Shown here piece by piece: positions 17,809 through 26,693 of a stretch of DNA of 64,000 nucleotides. The notes below the pieces were generated by a model. The model worked only from the letters and a program-made list of their open reading frames with translations, searched no databases and was not told the origin of the DNA. The position numbers and the translations under genes were made by a program. Position 1 is the stretch's first letter; every line of letters begins with the position of its first letter. Source of the stretch: Acuticoccus kalidii (GTDB lineage Bacteria; Pseudomonadota; Alphaproteobacteria; Rhizobiales; Amorphaceae); the NCBI RefSeq assembly GCF_021556395.1, contig NZ_JAKGCS010000006.1:186001-250000 (forward strand). Direction: 5' to 3'.

Positions 17809-18780
17809 ATACTGCCAGGGGGCGGGCACGAAGGCATAGCCGTCCCCGTCGGTCTTCACGTGGCCGAAGCCGGGGAAGGGCAGGTGCATCCCGGCGATCA
17901 TCGTCCGCTCGTCCGCCACCTTCTGCAGGATCGCCTTGCGGGTGGCGACGGCCTCCTCCGGCGCGGCGTCGAAGGCGATGAAGACGTTCGGATCGGGGAA
18001 TTGCAGCGGCGCGATATGGACGATATCGCCCCAGACGAGGAGCGAATCGTCGCCGCTGGCGATGCGGTAGCCGGTGTGGCCCGGCGTGTGGCCCGGCAGC
18101 GGCACCGCCTCGATCCCGTCGACGCCGAGATCGCCGTCGAAGGTGCGCAGACGTCCGCCATAGGCCTCTTGCACGGCGATCGCCGCGTCGACCATCCCCT
18201 TCGCGCCGTCGGGAAGCATGTCGCGCGTCTCGGAGGAGGTCCAGAACGCGACCTCGTTTGCCGCGATGACGAGTTCGGCGTTCGCGAAGAAGGGATTGCC
18301 GTCGCCGTCGAGCAGTCCGCCGATATGGTCGGGATGCATGTGGGTGATGAGAACGACGTCGATCGTCTCGGGATCGAACCCGGCCGCGGCGAGATTTTGC
18401 GGCATCTTCGCGACGGTCGGCCCCATTGCCGGCGCACCGCCGGCATCGATCAGGATGGTGCGCTGCCCGTCGGTGACGACATAGGTGTTGAGCGAGGCGG
18501 TGTAGGAGCCTGCGGGCAGAAAGGCGGCCTCCATCGCCTCGTCGAAGGCCTCCTGGGACACCTCTGGCAGGACCGCGGGGCCGAGCGAGAGGCTGCCGTC
18601 ATTGATGGTGGTGACGGTGAAGTCGCCAACCGTCATGCGGTGGAAGGCGGGGGCCTGAGACGTGGCCGGGGCACCGCTCGCCGGGGTGGCGGCGCTCTGG
18701 GCCCGGACGGTGAGGGGAATGGCACTCGCGGCACCGGCCATGGCGGTGGTGGCGAGGAGATGGCGGCGCGTGATCGTCAT
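17803..18780 (-). CDS. Tat-exported metallo-beta-lactamase-fold hydrolase
   Basis: Protein of 325 residues. It starts MTITRRHLLATTAM, a twin-arginine-like signal (RRHLLA) with Ala-rich h-region. Metal ligands are in THMHPDH, the His of LPGHTPGHTGY, the Asp of VWGDIVH and a late His (AGMHLPFPG). The family includes lactonases, glyoxalase II and quorum-quenching enzymes; the layout resembles the AHL-lactonase/parathion-hydrolase-like subgroup, but the substrate is unknown. The ATG at 18,780 is chosen because it starts the signal peptide. It converges with priA; upstream, the SdhAF4 gene diverges. Confidence 0.85.
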   Translation of the reverse strand: MTITRRHLLATTAMAGAASAIPLTVRAQSAATPASGAPATSQAPAFHRMTVGDFTVTTINDGSLSLGPAVLPEVSQEAFDEAMEAAFLPAGSYTASLNTYVVTDGQRTILIDAGGAPAMGPTVAKMPQNLAAAGFDPETIDVVLITHMHPDHIGGLLDGDGNPFFANAELVIAANEVAFWTSSETRDMLPDGAKGMVDAAIAVQEAYGGRLRTFDGDLGVDGIEAVPLPGHTPGHTGYRIASGDDSLLVWGDIVHIAPLQFPDPNVFIAFDAAPEEAVATRKAILQKVADERTMIAGMHLPFPGFGHVKTDGDGYAFVPAPWQYL

Positions 18781-18876
18781 GAACTGTCTCCGAGGCCTTG
18801 CGCCTTCCGGCGCGTGCTGATGGATCGGGGCCGGCGGCCCGTTGAACGCGGGGTCGTGGCGGGCCATAACAGGGTC

Positions 18877-19071
18877 ATGGCTCAACACGACAATTCCAAA
18901 CCCGAGCGCCCGCCGTTGACGGAAGCGGCCAAGCGAGCGCTCGCCGAAGCCGAAGCGCGCCGCGAGGCGGCTGCGCAGGAGGCGCGCCCGGTCGAACGTG
19001 GCGGACGCAACGGGCCGGAGCCCGTCCGCTATGGGGACTGGGAAAACAAAGGCATCGCGGTCGATTTCTGA
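18877..19071 (+). CDS. DUF1674 protein, succinate dehydrogenase assembly factor 4 homologue
   Basis: Small protein of 64 residues. After a charged, Ala/Glu-rich helix it ends with the family signature GGRNGPEPVRYGDWENKG followed by IAVDF. DUF1674 corresponds to eukaryotic SDHAF4/Sdh8, which binds flavinylated SdhA and promotes complex II assembly. The ATG at 18,877 lies just upstream of the homologous region; longer frames are artefacts. It stands alone, about 6 kb from sdhB. Confidence 0.85.
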   Translation: MAQHDNSKPERPPLTEAAKRALAEAEARREAAAQEARPVERGGRNGPEPVRYGDWENKGIAVDF

Positions 19072-19119
19072 CCGACCGCGACAGAGGACGCGCGGGCGCG
19101 AAGGGTGGCGCCCGGCGGC

Positions 19120-19563
19120 TCACCAGGTGCCGGAGTTCGGCATCGACGACCAAGGCTCGGCCGGCGGCTTCGCGTCGCCCGCCTGGAGCAGCTCGATCGA
19201 AATGTTGTCCGGCGATTTGACGAACGCCATGCGCCCGTCGCGCGGGGGCCGGTTGATCGTGACACCGGCATCCATCAGGCGCTGGCAAGTGGCGTAGATG
19301 TCGTCGACCCGATAGGCGAGGTGGCCGAAATTGCGGCCGCCCGAATAATCCTCCGGATCCCAATTGTAGGTCAGCTCCACGAGCGGGGCGGACGCGTCGC
19401 TCTTCGCGCGCTCCACGTCGTTCGGGGCGGCGAGGAAGATCAGCGTGTAGCGGCCTTGCTCGTTCTCCACCCGCCGCACTTCCTTGAGGCCGAGCTTGTT
19501 GCAGTAGAAGTCGAGCGACTGGTCGATGTCGGTCACGCGGACCATCGTGTGCAGATAATGCAT
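19120..19563 (-). CDS. gloA: Lactoylglutathione lyase (glyoxalase I)
   Basis: Protein of 147 residues with two VOC beta-alpha-beta-beta-beta modules. MHYLHTMVRVTD gives the first metal His, the VELTYNW segment the first Glu, NFGHLAYRVDD the second His and ISIELLQ the second Glu. It isomerises the methylglyoxal-glutathione hemithioacetal to S-lactoylglutathione. It is monocistronic and converges with the SdhAF4 gene. Confidence 0.94.
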   Translation of the reverse strand: MHYLHTMVRVTDIDQSLDFYCNKLGLKEVRRVENEQGRYTLIFLAAPNDVERAKSDASAPLVELTYNWDPEDYSGGRNFGHLAYRVDDIYATCQRLMDAGVTINRPPRDGRMAFVKSPDNISIELLQAGDAKPPAEPWSSMPNSGTW

Positions 19564-19631
19564 GACGTTCTGCTCCCGATTGGAGTTTCTGTGGACTTAG
19601 AGCCGAGGGGCCGGCGCGCCAACGGTTGGTG

Positions 19632-19970
19632 TCAGCGCGACGCGCACGAGAAGGTCGTGCAGGTGAGACGGTCGGGCTGCGGCGCCGCCTGCCGGACGAC
19701 GGGCGCGGGGCGGCGCACGGTCGGCGCGGGCGCCGGCGCGGTGCGATACCAATAGCGCTCTTTCACCGCCTGCGTTTCGCGCGTGACGACGCTGGTGCGG
19801 CAGGGGGGGCCGCATGGCTGCGTCGCCGGCGGCGCGACGAGGATCGTCGTCGGCGCGTAGACGTCCTGGCGGACGAAGACGGTCTCTCCGGCGAGGGCCG
19901 GCGTCGCGCAGACGAATGCGGCGAACGATAAAGCGAGGTGACGCCGAAAGGCGCGCGGTCGTGTCGGCAT
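19632..19970 (-). CDS. Hypothetical secreted protein, Pro/Ala-rich
   Basis: Predicted 112-residue protein. MPTRPRAFRRHLALSF followed by AAFVCATPALAGE is a clear signal peptide. The mature part has two Cys pairs (PCGPPC and TCTTFSC) and a Pro-rich middle (APAPAPTVRRPAPVV). No family recognised. The frame extends 20 codons further upstream, but the signal peptide fixes the ATG at 19,970. Confidence 0.6.
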   Translation of the reverse strand: MPTRPRAFRRHLALSFAAFVCATPALAGETVFVRQDVYAPTTILVAPPATQPCGPPCRTSVVTRETQAVKERYWYRTAPAPAPTVRRPAPVVRQAAPQPDRLTCTTFSCASR

Positions 19971-20068
19971 GATCGCTCCCGTGCGAACGGTTCGGGTCGA
20001 CGGCGCCGGCCTCGCGTCGGCCGGCACCATCGACCCATTATGCCGAAGCGGTCGTCATCGACAACGCG

Positions 20069-20626
20069 TCACGGTTCCAGCTCGGTGTCCCAATAGAGGA
20101 AGTCGAGCCAGCTCTCGTGCAGATAGTTCGGCGGGAAGAGGCGGCCATTATTGTGAAGGTCTTGCACCGTCGGCCGGAACGGGTGCTGGCGGGGAAACAT
20201 CTCCGCGACCTTGCAGCTCTTGTTGCCCTTTTTCAGATTGCAGGGCGAGCAGGCGGTGATGACATTGTCCCAGGTGGTGAGGCCACCTTTGGAGCGGGGG
20301 ATCAGATGGTCGAAGGTGAGATCTTCGAGATCCCCGCAATATTGGCACTCGAACCGGTCGCGAAGGAACACGTTGAAGCGTGTGAAGGCGGGGTAGCGGG
20401 CCGGTCGGATATAGGTCTTCAACGAGACCACGGAGGGAAGGCGCATTCGGAAGGACGGACTTCGCACTTCCGAAGCGTATTCTGAAACGATGTTCACCCT
20501 GTCGAGGAACACCGCTTTGATCGCATCCTGCCAGGACCAGAGCGACAGCGGATAGTAGCTGAGCGGTCTGTAGTCCGCGTTGAGCACAAGCGTTGGATGC
20601 GCATCGGGATGAACCGCGATGGTCAA
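20069..20626 (-). CDS. HNH endonuclease, probable TTG start
   Basis: Protein of 185 residues with an N-terminal domain (LVLNADYRPLSYYPLSLW) found in many proteobacterial HNH proteins, then an HNH/zinc core: CQYCG, FDHLIPRSKGG, WDNVITACSPCNLKKGN. No ATG exists near the homology start. A TTG at 20,626 (giving MTIAVHPDAH) is preceded by GGAG with an 8-base spacer and is the best start. Members are widespread and chromosomal; the target is unknown. No methylase partner or mobile-element features are adjacent. Confidence 0.85.
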   Translation of the reverse strand: MTIAVHPDAHPTLVLNADYRPLSYYPLSLWSWQDAIKAVFLDRVNIVSEYASEVRSPSFRMRLPSVVSLKTYIRPARYPAFTRFNVFLRDRFECQYCGDLEDLTFDHLIPRSKGGLTTWDNVITACSPCNLKKGNKSCKVAEMFPRQHPFRPTVQDLHNNGRLFPPNYLHESWLDFLYWDTELEP

Positions 20627-20727
20627 CCTACTGTCTCCATCTTCGCCGAATCGCGAATTGCATGGCGTTCTTATGGTGCGCCAACGTGACGGAGATGTGA
20701 AGGCTTTCTCCTCGCCCGGGCGCGTCT

Positions 20728-21366
20728 CTATGTGGGCAAATGTCGCGCAAGATGATCTCCTGCCATTGCTAATCCCTCCTGGTCGATGCCGTGACCGAGT
20801 CCGGGACGAAAGTGAAATTCTACAGGGACGCCTGCCCCGCCGAGCGCCTCGGCCGCCTGCAAGGTGAGCCCCGCGGGAAGGAGCTCGTCCGCCGTGCCAT
20901 GGATGAGGAGGGTGGGCGTCTCCGTCAGCGTTTCGGCGTCCCGATCGGCGAGAAGGCCCGAGAAGCCGACGATCGCTGCGAGCGGGCGCGCGCGGCGCAG
21001 GCCCACATGGAGCGACATCATGGTGCCCTGGCTGAAACCGACCAGAGCGAGGCGGCTCTCGTCGAGCCCGTAGCGTTCGAGCTCGGCGTCGAGAAACCGG
21101 TCGATCGACGGGGCGGCGGCGACGACGCCGCGCACATATTCGGACGGATCGCGCATCGTGAGGGGGAACCACTCGCGCCCGCCCATCGGGGTCGTGCCGG
21201 GGGCGTCGGGCGAGACGAATTGCGTGTCGGGAAGCGCGCGGGAAAACACGTCGGCGAGGCTGATGAGATCCGAGCCGTCCGCGCCATAGCCATGCAGGAA
21301 GACGACGAGAGAGGACGGCGGTCGGCCGGAGCGCGGGGCGCGGCGGGGACCGGAAAGCGGCTTCAT
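20728..21366 (-). CDS. Alpha/beta-hydrolase, phospholipase/carboxylesterase family
   Basis: Protein of 212 residues of the bacterial carboxylesterase/acyl-protein-thioesterase-like family. The nucleophile Ser is in GFSQGT, the Asp in IHGTADELL and the His in GLGHGID; the oxyanion-hole segment is LHGYGADG. The ATG at 21,366 overlaps the stop of the DNA glycosylase gene by 4 bases, so the pair is coupled. Likely a cytosolic short-chain esterase; the natural substrate is unknown. Confidence 0.88.
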   Translation of the reverse strand: MKPLSGPRRAPRSGRPPSSLVVFLHGYGADGSDLISLADVFSRALPDTQFVSPDAPGTTPMGGREWFPLTMRDPSEYVRGVVAAAPSIDRFLDAELERYGLDESRLALVGFSQGTMMSLHVGLRRARPLAAIVGFSGLLADRDAETLTETPTLLIHGTADELLPAGLTLQAAEALGGAGVPVEFHFRPGLGHGIDQEGLAMAGDHLARHLPT

Positions 21367-22046
21367 AACGGGAATCCTGCAGGCGTTTGGGTCGTTCGGG
21401 TGGCGGCGCCGGACGCACGGTCGACGCGATAATAGGCCCACATCAGCCGCGCCGCCGTGGAGCGGTGCGGCGACCAGGCCTCGGCGATCGCCGCCAGCGC
21501 GGCGAAGCCGGGCTCGTCGTCGAGGCCGAGCGCGCGCTGTGCGGCGCGGCGGACGGCGAGGTCGCCGACGGGGAAGATGTCGGGGTGTCCGGCGCAGAAC
21601 ATGAGGTAGAGGTCCGCCGTCCAGCGGCCGATGCCGGAGATCGTCTCGAGGCTGTCCCGCGCCGTGTCGGGGTCCATCTCCGCGAGGGCCGAAAGGTCGA
21701 GCCCGTCCGCCACGGCGGCAGCGACGGCGCGGAAGGTCTTGGCCTTCTGGCGCGAGAGGCCGGCGGCGCGAAGCGCGTCATCGTCGGTTGCGAGGATTGC
21801 CTCAGCGGTCAGCGGATCGAACGTGGCGGTGAAGCGGGAGAACACCGCGTCGGCTGACTGGGTGGAGAGCTGTTGTCCGGCGACGATGCGCAGGAGCCCG
21901 GCGAAACCGGCCGGCATCAGGCGGAGCGGAACAACGGGAACCGAAGCCCTTATCGCGGCGAGACGGGGATCCATCGCCGCAAGGGCATAAAGAGCAGCGT
22001 CGATATCGGCATCGCATCGGATCCGGTCGGCCATAGCGAGATCCAT
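21363..22046 (-). CDS. DNA-3-methyladenine glycosylase II (AlkA-type)
   Basis: HhH-GPD glycosylase of about 227 residues. VAGQQLSTQSADAVF marks the first helical half, and ISGIGRWTADLYL is the helix-hairpin-helix preceding the catalytic Asp in FPVGDLAVRRA. It removes alkylated purines. It lacks the extra N-terminal domain of E. coli AlkA and the Ada part, as is usual in alphaproteobacteria. Start candidates are ATG at 22,046 and 22,034. It is divergent from the glutamyl-Q tRNA synthetase gene (105 bases apart). Confidence 0.88.
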   Translation of the reverse strand: MDLAMADRIRCDADIDAALYALAAMDPRLAAIRASVPVVPLRLMPAGFAGLLRIVAGQQLSTQSADAVFSRFTATFDPLTAEAILATDDDALRAAGLSRQKAKTFRAVAAAVADGLDLSALAEMDPDTARDSLETISGIGRWTADLYLMFCAGHPDIFPVGDLAVRRAAQRALGLDDEPGFAALAAIAEAWSPHRSTAARLMWAYYRVDRASGAATRTTQTPAGFPL

Positions 22047-22151
22047 ACTCGCTATCTCGCCGCGATTCCATCGCTTTTCGCGTGGCATCTTGCCCGCCAT
22101 CATGGGTATGGCGGGCCGCATCATGTGGCGGGCCCACCCACTGGAGACCTC

Positions 22152-23012
22152 ATGCTGCGCTTCGCTCCCAGCCCGAACGGCCTGCTTCATCTCGGTCATG
22201 CGCTGAGCGCCATCGCCAACGAGCGCATGGCCGAGGCGGTCGGCCGGCCGCTGACGTTGCGGATCGAGGATATCGACCAGACCCGCGCCCGCCCGCATTT
22301 CGAGGCGGCGATCATCGCCGATCTCGCCTGGCTCGGCGTCGACTGGACGCCGCCAATGCGCCGCCAGTCGGAGCATTTCGCCGCCTATCGTGACGCGCTG
22401 GAGCGGCTGAAGGCGCGCGGGCTCGTCTATCCGACCTTCGCGAGTCGGCGCGAGTTCGCGGAGGTGGCGCGGATGACAGGGCTCGCGCGCGACCCCGACG
22501 GCGCGCCGCTCTTTCCGGGCGATGCCGCGATCCTCGGCGCGCGGGAGGCCGCGCGGCGTCTCGCCGAGGCGGAGCCGGCCGCATGGCGGCTCGACATGAC
22601 GCGGGCTCTCGCGGACCTGCCTCCGCTCACCTGGACCGAGACGGATGCGGCCGGCGGCGCGGCGCGCACCATCGGGTCCGAGCCCGCGGCGTGGGGCGAC
22701 GTCATCCTCGCGCGCAAGGATGTCCCGACGAGCTATCACCTCTCGGTGGTCGTCGATGATGCCGTCCAAGGGATCAGCCATGTGGTCCGCGGGATGGACC
22801 TTTATCCGTCGACCTCGGTCCACCGGGTGCTTCAGACGCTCCTCGGTCTTCCGGCGCCGCTTTATTACCATCACCCGCTGATCCTCGGCGAGGACGGGCG
22901 CAAGCTCTCGAAATCCAACGGCGCCGAGAGCCTCGCGGCGCTGCGCGAGGCGGGGGCGACGCGGGCGGCGGTGCGGGCGCGCGTCGCCGCCCGCCTCGCC
23001 GAGCCGTCATAG
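22152..23012 (+). CDS. gluQ: Glutamyl-Q tRNA(Asp) synthetase, zinc-site cysteines absent
   Basis: Truncated glutamyl-tRNA synthetase paralogue of 286 residues. The nucleotide-binding signatures are FAPSPNGLLHLGHA (HIGH) and KLSKSNG (KMSKS), and the anticodon-binding half of GluRS is missing. Family members glutamylate queuosine at position 34 of tRNA(Asp). Where most members have YxCxC, this one has VYPTFASRRE, and the third Cys position (usually in YPGTCR) reads FPGDAAI, so the zinc ligands appear lost. A GGAG with 5-base spacing precedes the ATG at 22,152. Confidence 0.88.
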   Translation: MLRFAPSPNGLLHLGHALSAIANERMAEAVGRPLTLRIEDIDQTRARPHFEAAIIADLAWLGVDWTPPMRRQSEHFAAYRDALERLKARGLVYPTFASRREFAEVARMTGLARDPDGAPLFPGDAAILGAREAARRLAEAEPAAWRLDMTRALADLPPLTWTETDAAGGAARTIGSEPAAWGDVILARKDVPTSYHLSVVVDDAVQGISHVVRGMDLYPSTSVHRVLQTLLGLPAPLYYHHPLILGEDGRKLSKSNGAESLAALREAGATRAAVRARVAARLAEPS

Positions 23013-23027
23013 GGCGGACCCGCGACG

Positions 23028-24821
23028 TCAGCTCTCCATCACGAAATGGTCCGGCCCGACCTCGACCATGCGCCGCTCAGGCGGTGTCCAGTCCACCGGC
23101 CGCACCGCGCTCGCGATCTCGTCGGCGAGGAGCGGCCGCCGCGTTCCCTTGCGCGCCGGATCCGGGACGGGCACGGCCGAAATCAGCTTCTGCGTATAAG
23201 GATGGCGCGGATTGGCGAGCACGGCATCGCGCGGGCCGATCTCCACGATCTCGCCGAGCAGCATGACGGCGACGCGGTGGCTGATGCGCTCCACGACGGC
23301 GATGTCGTGGCTGATGAAGATGTAAGCGAGGCCGAGATCCTTCTGGAGATCAAGCATCAGGTTGACCACCTGGGCCTTCACCGACGCGTCGAGGGCGGAG
23401 ACCGATTCATCGGCCACGATCAGCTTCGGATCGAGCGCCAGGCTGCGGGCGATGCACACGCGCTGACGCTGGCCGCCGGAGAACTCGTGCGGAAAGCGCA
23501 ACGCGTGCTCCGGGGGAAGGCCCACCCGGTCGAGCATCGCGACGACCTTCGCCTCCACCTCCTCGCCATGGGCGACGCCATGAACGCGCAGCGGCTCGCC
23601 GATCGCCGAGCCGACGGTCTTCCGCGGATTGAGCGAGCCGTAGGGATCCTGAAAGATCATCTGCATCTGGCGGCGCACGTCGCGCATCTCGGTGGGCGTC
23701 GCGGCCATCACGTCGCGCCCGTCGAACCGGATCGCGCCGGCGCGCGGCTCGATGAGGCGCAGGATCGAGCGTCCGGTGGTGGACTTGCCGCACCCCGATT
23801 CGCCGACGAGGGCGAGCGTTTCCCCGGCGCGCACCGAGAAGGACACGTTCTCGACCGCATGGACGCGGCCGACCGGGCGCCCGAACACGCCGCCGCGAAT
23901 GTCGAACCGGGTGACGAGACCGTCGACGGCGAGGATCTCGTCGGCGCGCAGGTCGGGTTCGTTCGCCGGATCGGCGCTGTCCGGGTCGCCTTTGAGGTCG
24001 GGGAAGCGGCGCGGGGTGGCGCTTCCATCGAGCGATCCGAGCTTCGGCACCGCCGAAAGGAGCATCCGCGTATAGGCGACGCGTGGCGCGGCGAAGATCT
24101 CCGCCGCCGGCCCGTCCTCGACCTTGTCGCCGCGCAGCATGACGACGACGCGGTCGGCGATCTCCGCCACCACGCCCATATCGTGGGTGATGAACATCAC
24201 CGCCATGCCGGTGTCGGCCTGAAGCTCGCGGATGAGCTCCAGGATCTGCGCCTGGATCGTGACGTCGAGCGCGGTGGTCGGTTCGTCGGCGATCAGGAGC
24301 TTCGGGCGGCATGCCATCGCCATCGCGATCATCACGCGCTGGCGCATTCCGCCCGAGAAGGTGTGCGGATGCTGGTCGAGGCGGCGCTTGGCGTCGGGGA
24401 TGCGCACGAGATCGAAGAGGCGGAGTGCCTCGGCGCGGGCCGCCGCCCGGTCCATCCCGCGATGGCGGCGGAGCGCCTCGACGACCTGGAAACCGGCGGT
24501 CATCACCGGGTTGAGGCTCGTCATCGGCTCCTGGAAGATCATGCCGATCTCGGCCCCGCGCACGTCGCGCATCGTCTCGTCGGGCAGGGCGAGGAGGTCG
24601 CCGCGCCCTTCGAGCATTACCTTGCCCTCGATCTTCGACACGCCCTCCTGGAGGAGGCGCATGATCGAGAGCGCGGTGACCGACTTGCCGGAGCCCGATT
24701 CGCCGACGACGGCGACGGTCTCCCCGCCGCCGATCTCGAAGGAGAGATCGCGCACGACGCTCGCCCAAGCCCCTTCGGAGCGGAACGAGACGGTGAGGCC
24801 TTCGACGGACAGGACGCTCAT
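23028..24821 (-). CDS. Oligopeptide-type ABC transporter, fused DppD-DppF ATPase
   Basis: Protein of 597 residues containing two complete nucleotide-binding domains. First: GESGSGKS with signature FSGGMRQRV. Second: GESGCGKS with signature FSGGQRQRV; each is followed by a DEP or DES Walker B. Both carry the C-terminal oligopeptide-transporter motif (RHPYTQKLISAVPVPDP; VAYTRMLLSAVPKLG). The ATG at 24,821 overlaps the permease stop by 4 bases. It energises the importer encoded by the next genes upstream. Confidence 0.94.
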   Translation of the reverse strand: MSVLSVEGLTVSFRSEGAWASVVRDLSFEIGGGETVAVVGESGSGKSVTALSIMRLLQEGVSKIEGKVMLEGRGDLLALPDETMRDVRGAEIGMIFQEPMTSLNPVMTAGFQVVEALRRHRGMDRAAARAEALRLFDLVRIPDAKRRLDQHPHTFSGGMRQRVMIAMAMACRPKLLIADEPTTALDVTIQAQILELIRELQADTGMAVMFITHDMGVVAEIADRVVVMLRGDKVEDGPAAEIFAAPRVAYTRMLLSAVPKLGSLDGSATPRRFPDLKGDPDSADPANEPDLRADEILAVDGLVTRFDIRGGVFGRPVGRVHAVENVSFSVRAGETLALVGESGCGKSTTGRSILRLIEPRAGAIRFDGRDVMAATPTEMRDVRRQMQMIFQDPYGSLNPRKTVGSAIGEPLRVHGVAHGEEVEAKVVAMLDRVGLPPEHALRFPHEFSGGQRQRVCIARSLALDPKLIVADESVSALDASVKAQVVNLMLDLQKDLGLAYIFISHDIAVVERISHRVAVMLLGEIVEIGPRDAVLANPRHPYTQKLISAVPVPDPARKGTRRPLLADEIASAVRPVDWTPPERRMVEVGPDHFVMES

Positions 24822-25711
24822 TCTTCGCCCTTCAGGCGCGGGTCGATCGCATCGCGCAGCCCGTCGCCGAGAAGGTTCAGCGAGAAGACGACGATGAGGA
24901 TCGCGAGGGAGGGGAAGAGGGCGAGCCAGAAGGAATCGAGAATGTTCTCGAAGCCCTCACGGATCATGCCGCCCCAGGTCGCGGTCGGCGGTGAGACGCC
25001 GAGCCCGATGAAGGCGAGCGAGGCCTCGACACGGATCGCGGTGGCGAGCCAGAGCGAGCCCATCACCAGGATCTCCGGCAGGATGTTCGGCAAAATGTGG
25101 CCGAACAGGATACGCGGATTGGAGTAGCCGAGCGCCCGCCCCGCCTCGACGAACTCGCGTTCCTTGACGGCGATCGTCGGCGCGCGGGCGATCCGCGCGA
25201 AGGGCGGGATCGCCGTCAACGAGATCGCGATCACGAGATTGGCGACCGACGGGCCGAGCATCGCGACGACGATGAGGCCGAGGATCAGCGAGGGGAAGGC
25301 GAGGAGGACGTCCATGATCTGCATGATCACGATGTCGACCGACCCGCCATAATAGCCGGCGATCATGCCGATAAAGGAGCCGATGATCATCGCCGAGGTG
25401 ATCGCGAAGAGGCCGATCATCAAAGAGATGCGGGCGCCATAGAGGATGCGCGAGAGGGTGTCGCGGCCATAATAGTCGGTGCCGAGCCAGTGTTCCGCCG
25501 ACGGAGGCTTGAGGCGAAAGAGGATGTTCTGGTCGATCGGGTCGTAGGGCGCGATCCACGGCGCGAGGATCGCGAGAAGGCAGACGAAGAGGAAGAGGCC
25601 GAGCCCCACCCACGATGTCTTGTTGGTGTTGAAGGCGGCGAGGAGGCCGCTGCCGATCGCGGCGAGCGAGCGGCGCCAATAGGCCGGGCGCGGTGCGGGA
25701 AGGACCGTCAT
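24818..25711 (-). CDS. ABC transporter permease, DppC type
   Basis: Inner-membrane permease of 297 residues. It has a cytosolic N-terminus, about six membrane segments (first near VGLGLFLFVCLLAILAPWIA) and the EAA-type loop EAGRALGYSNPRILFGHIL that docks on the ATPase. It begins with the DppC extension (DYYGRDTLSRILYGARISL). Its ATG overlaps the stop of the DppB-type gene by 4 bases, and its stop overlaps the ATPase start. Confidence 0.93.
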   Translation of the reverse strand: MTVLPAPRPAYWRRSLAAIGSGLLAAFNTNKTSWVGLGLFLFVCLLAILAPWIAPYDPIDQNILFRLKPPSAEHWLGTDYYGRDTLSRILYGARISLMIGLFAITSAMIIGSFIGMIAGYYGGSVDIVIMQIMDVLLAFPSLILGLIVVAMLGPSVANLVIAISLTAIPPFARIARAPTIAVKEREFVEAGRALGYSNPRILFGHILPNILPEILVMGSLWLATAIRVEASLAFIGLGVSPPTATWGGMIREGFENILDSFWLALFPSLAILIVVFSLNLLGDGLRDAIDPRLKGEE

Positions 25712-26649
25712 TGATATTTGATCCTCGGATCGATCAGCCCGTAGACGAGGTCGGTCGCAAGGTTCACGAGCACGACGATCAGCGTGTAGATCACCATCAT
25801 CCCTTGCAGCATCGTATAGTCGCGCTGGTTGAGCGCGCCGATGATCAGCTTGCCGAGTCCGGGCCGGTTGAAGACGATCTCCGTCAGCACCGAATTGCCG
25901 ATGAGAATGCCGAGATAGAGACCGACGACCGTCACGACCGGGATCAGCGCGTTACGCAGGCAGTGGCGCCAGACGATGACCGCGAAGGAGAGCCCCTTGG
26001 CGCGCGCGGTCCGCACATAGTCCTGGTTGAGGACTTCGAGCATCGCCGAGCGCGCGACGCGGGTGATGTAGGCCGCCATGATGAGGCCGAGATTGATCGC
26101 CGGAAGCGCGAGATCACGCAGCCGCGCGCCGATCGTGTCCCCCTGGCCGGAGGAGATGACGGGAAACCAGCGAAGCTGGATCGCGAACGCCATCAACAGC
26201 AGGATCGCCGAGACGAAGGCCGGCAGCGACAGGCCGAGCAGCGAGGCGATGCGGACGATATAATCCGGCACCTTGTTACGCTTGATCGCCGACCACACGC
26301 CGAGCGGCACGCCGACGACGACGCCGAGGATCAGCGAGACGACGGTGAGCTCGATCGTGTCCGGCAGGACGTTCATGATCTCCTGGATCACCGGCCGGCC
26401 GGAGACCATAGAGACCCCCCAATCGCCGACCACCACACCGCCCAGAAAGTCGAGATATTGGACGAAGAGCGGCTGATCGAGGCCGAGGCGGGCGCGCAAC
26501 GCCTCGATGGACGCCTGGTTCGCCTGGTCGCCCAGAATGACGAGCGCGGGGTCGCCCGGCAGCACGCGTACGATGAAAAAGACGATCGTGAGCACACCGA
26601 AGAGGGTCACGATGGCGAAGGCTAATCGCTTGATGACGAAAGCTGTCAT
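25708..26649 (-). CDS. ABC transporter permease, DppB type
   Basis: Inner-membrane permease of 313 residues with the family N-terminus (MTAFVIKRLAFAIVTLFGV), FFIVRVLPGDPA, six membrane segments and the EAA-like loop RTARAKGLSFAVIVWRHCL. It pairs with the DppC-type permease. It lies 44 bases downstream of the binding-protein gene. Confidence 0.93.
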   Translation of the reverse strand: MTAFVIKRLAFAIVTLFGVLTIVFFIVRVLPGDPALVILGDQANQASIEALRARLGLDQPLFVQYLDFLGGVVVGDWGVSMVSGRPVIQEIMNVLPDTIELTVVSLILGVVVGVPLGVWSAIKRNKVPDYIVRIASLLGLSLPAFVSAILLLMAFAIQLRWFPVISSGQGDTIGARLRDLALPAINLGLIMAAYITRVARSAMLEVLNQDYVRTARAKGLSFAVIVWRHCLRNALIPVVTVVGLYLGILIGNSVLTEIVFNRPGLGKLIIGALNQRDYTMLQGMMVIYTLIVVLVNLATDLVYGLIDPRIKYQ

Positions 26650-26693
26650 GATCGATGGCGGAGGGCGCGGCGTGCGGACCGCGCCCCGACCGC

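Noticed and set aside
20069..20626. HNH endonuclease as a homing endonuclease or restriction enzyme
   Set aside because: No intron, intein, methylase or mobile context; the N-terminal domain is that of a widespread chromosomal HNH family.
23046..25127. 693-codon plus-strand frame opposite the ABC transporter genes
   Set aside because: Mirror-image shadow of the DppDF/DppC coding strands with Asp/Arg/His-biased composition; the minus-strand genes have all expected motifs.
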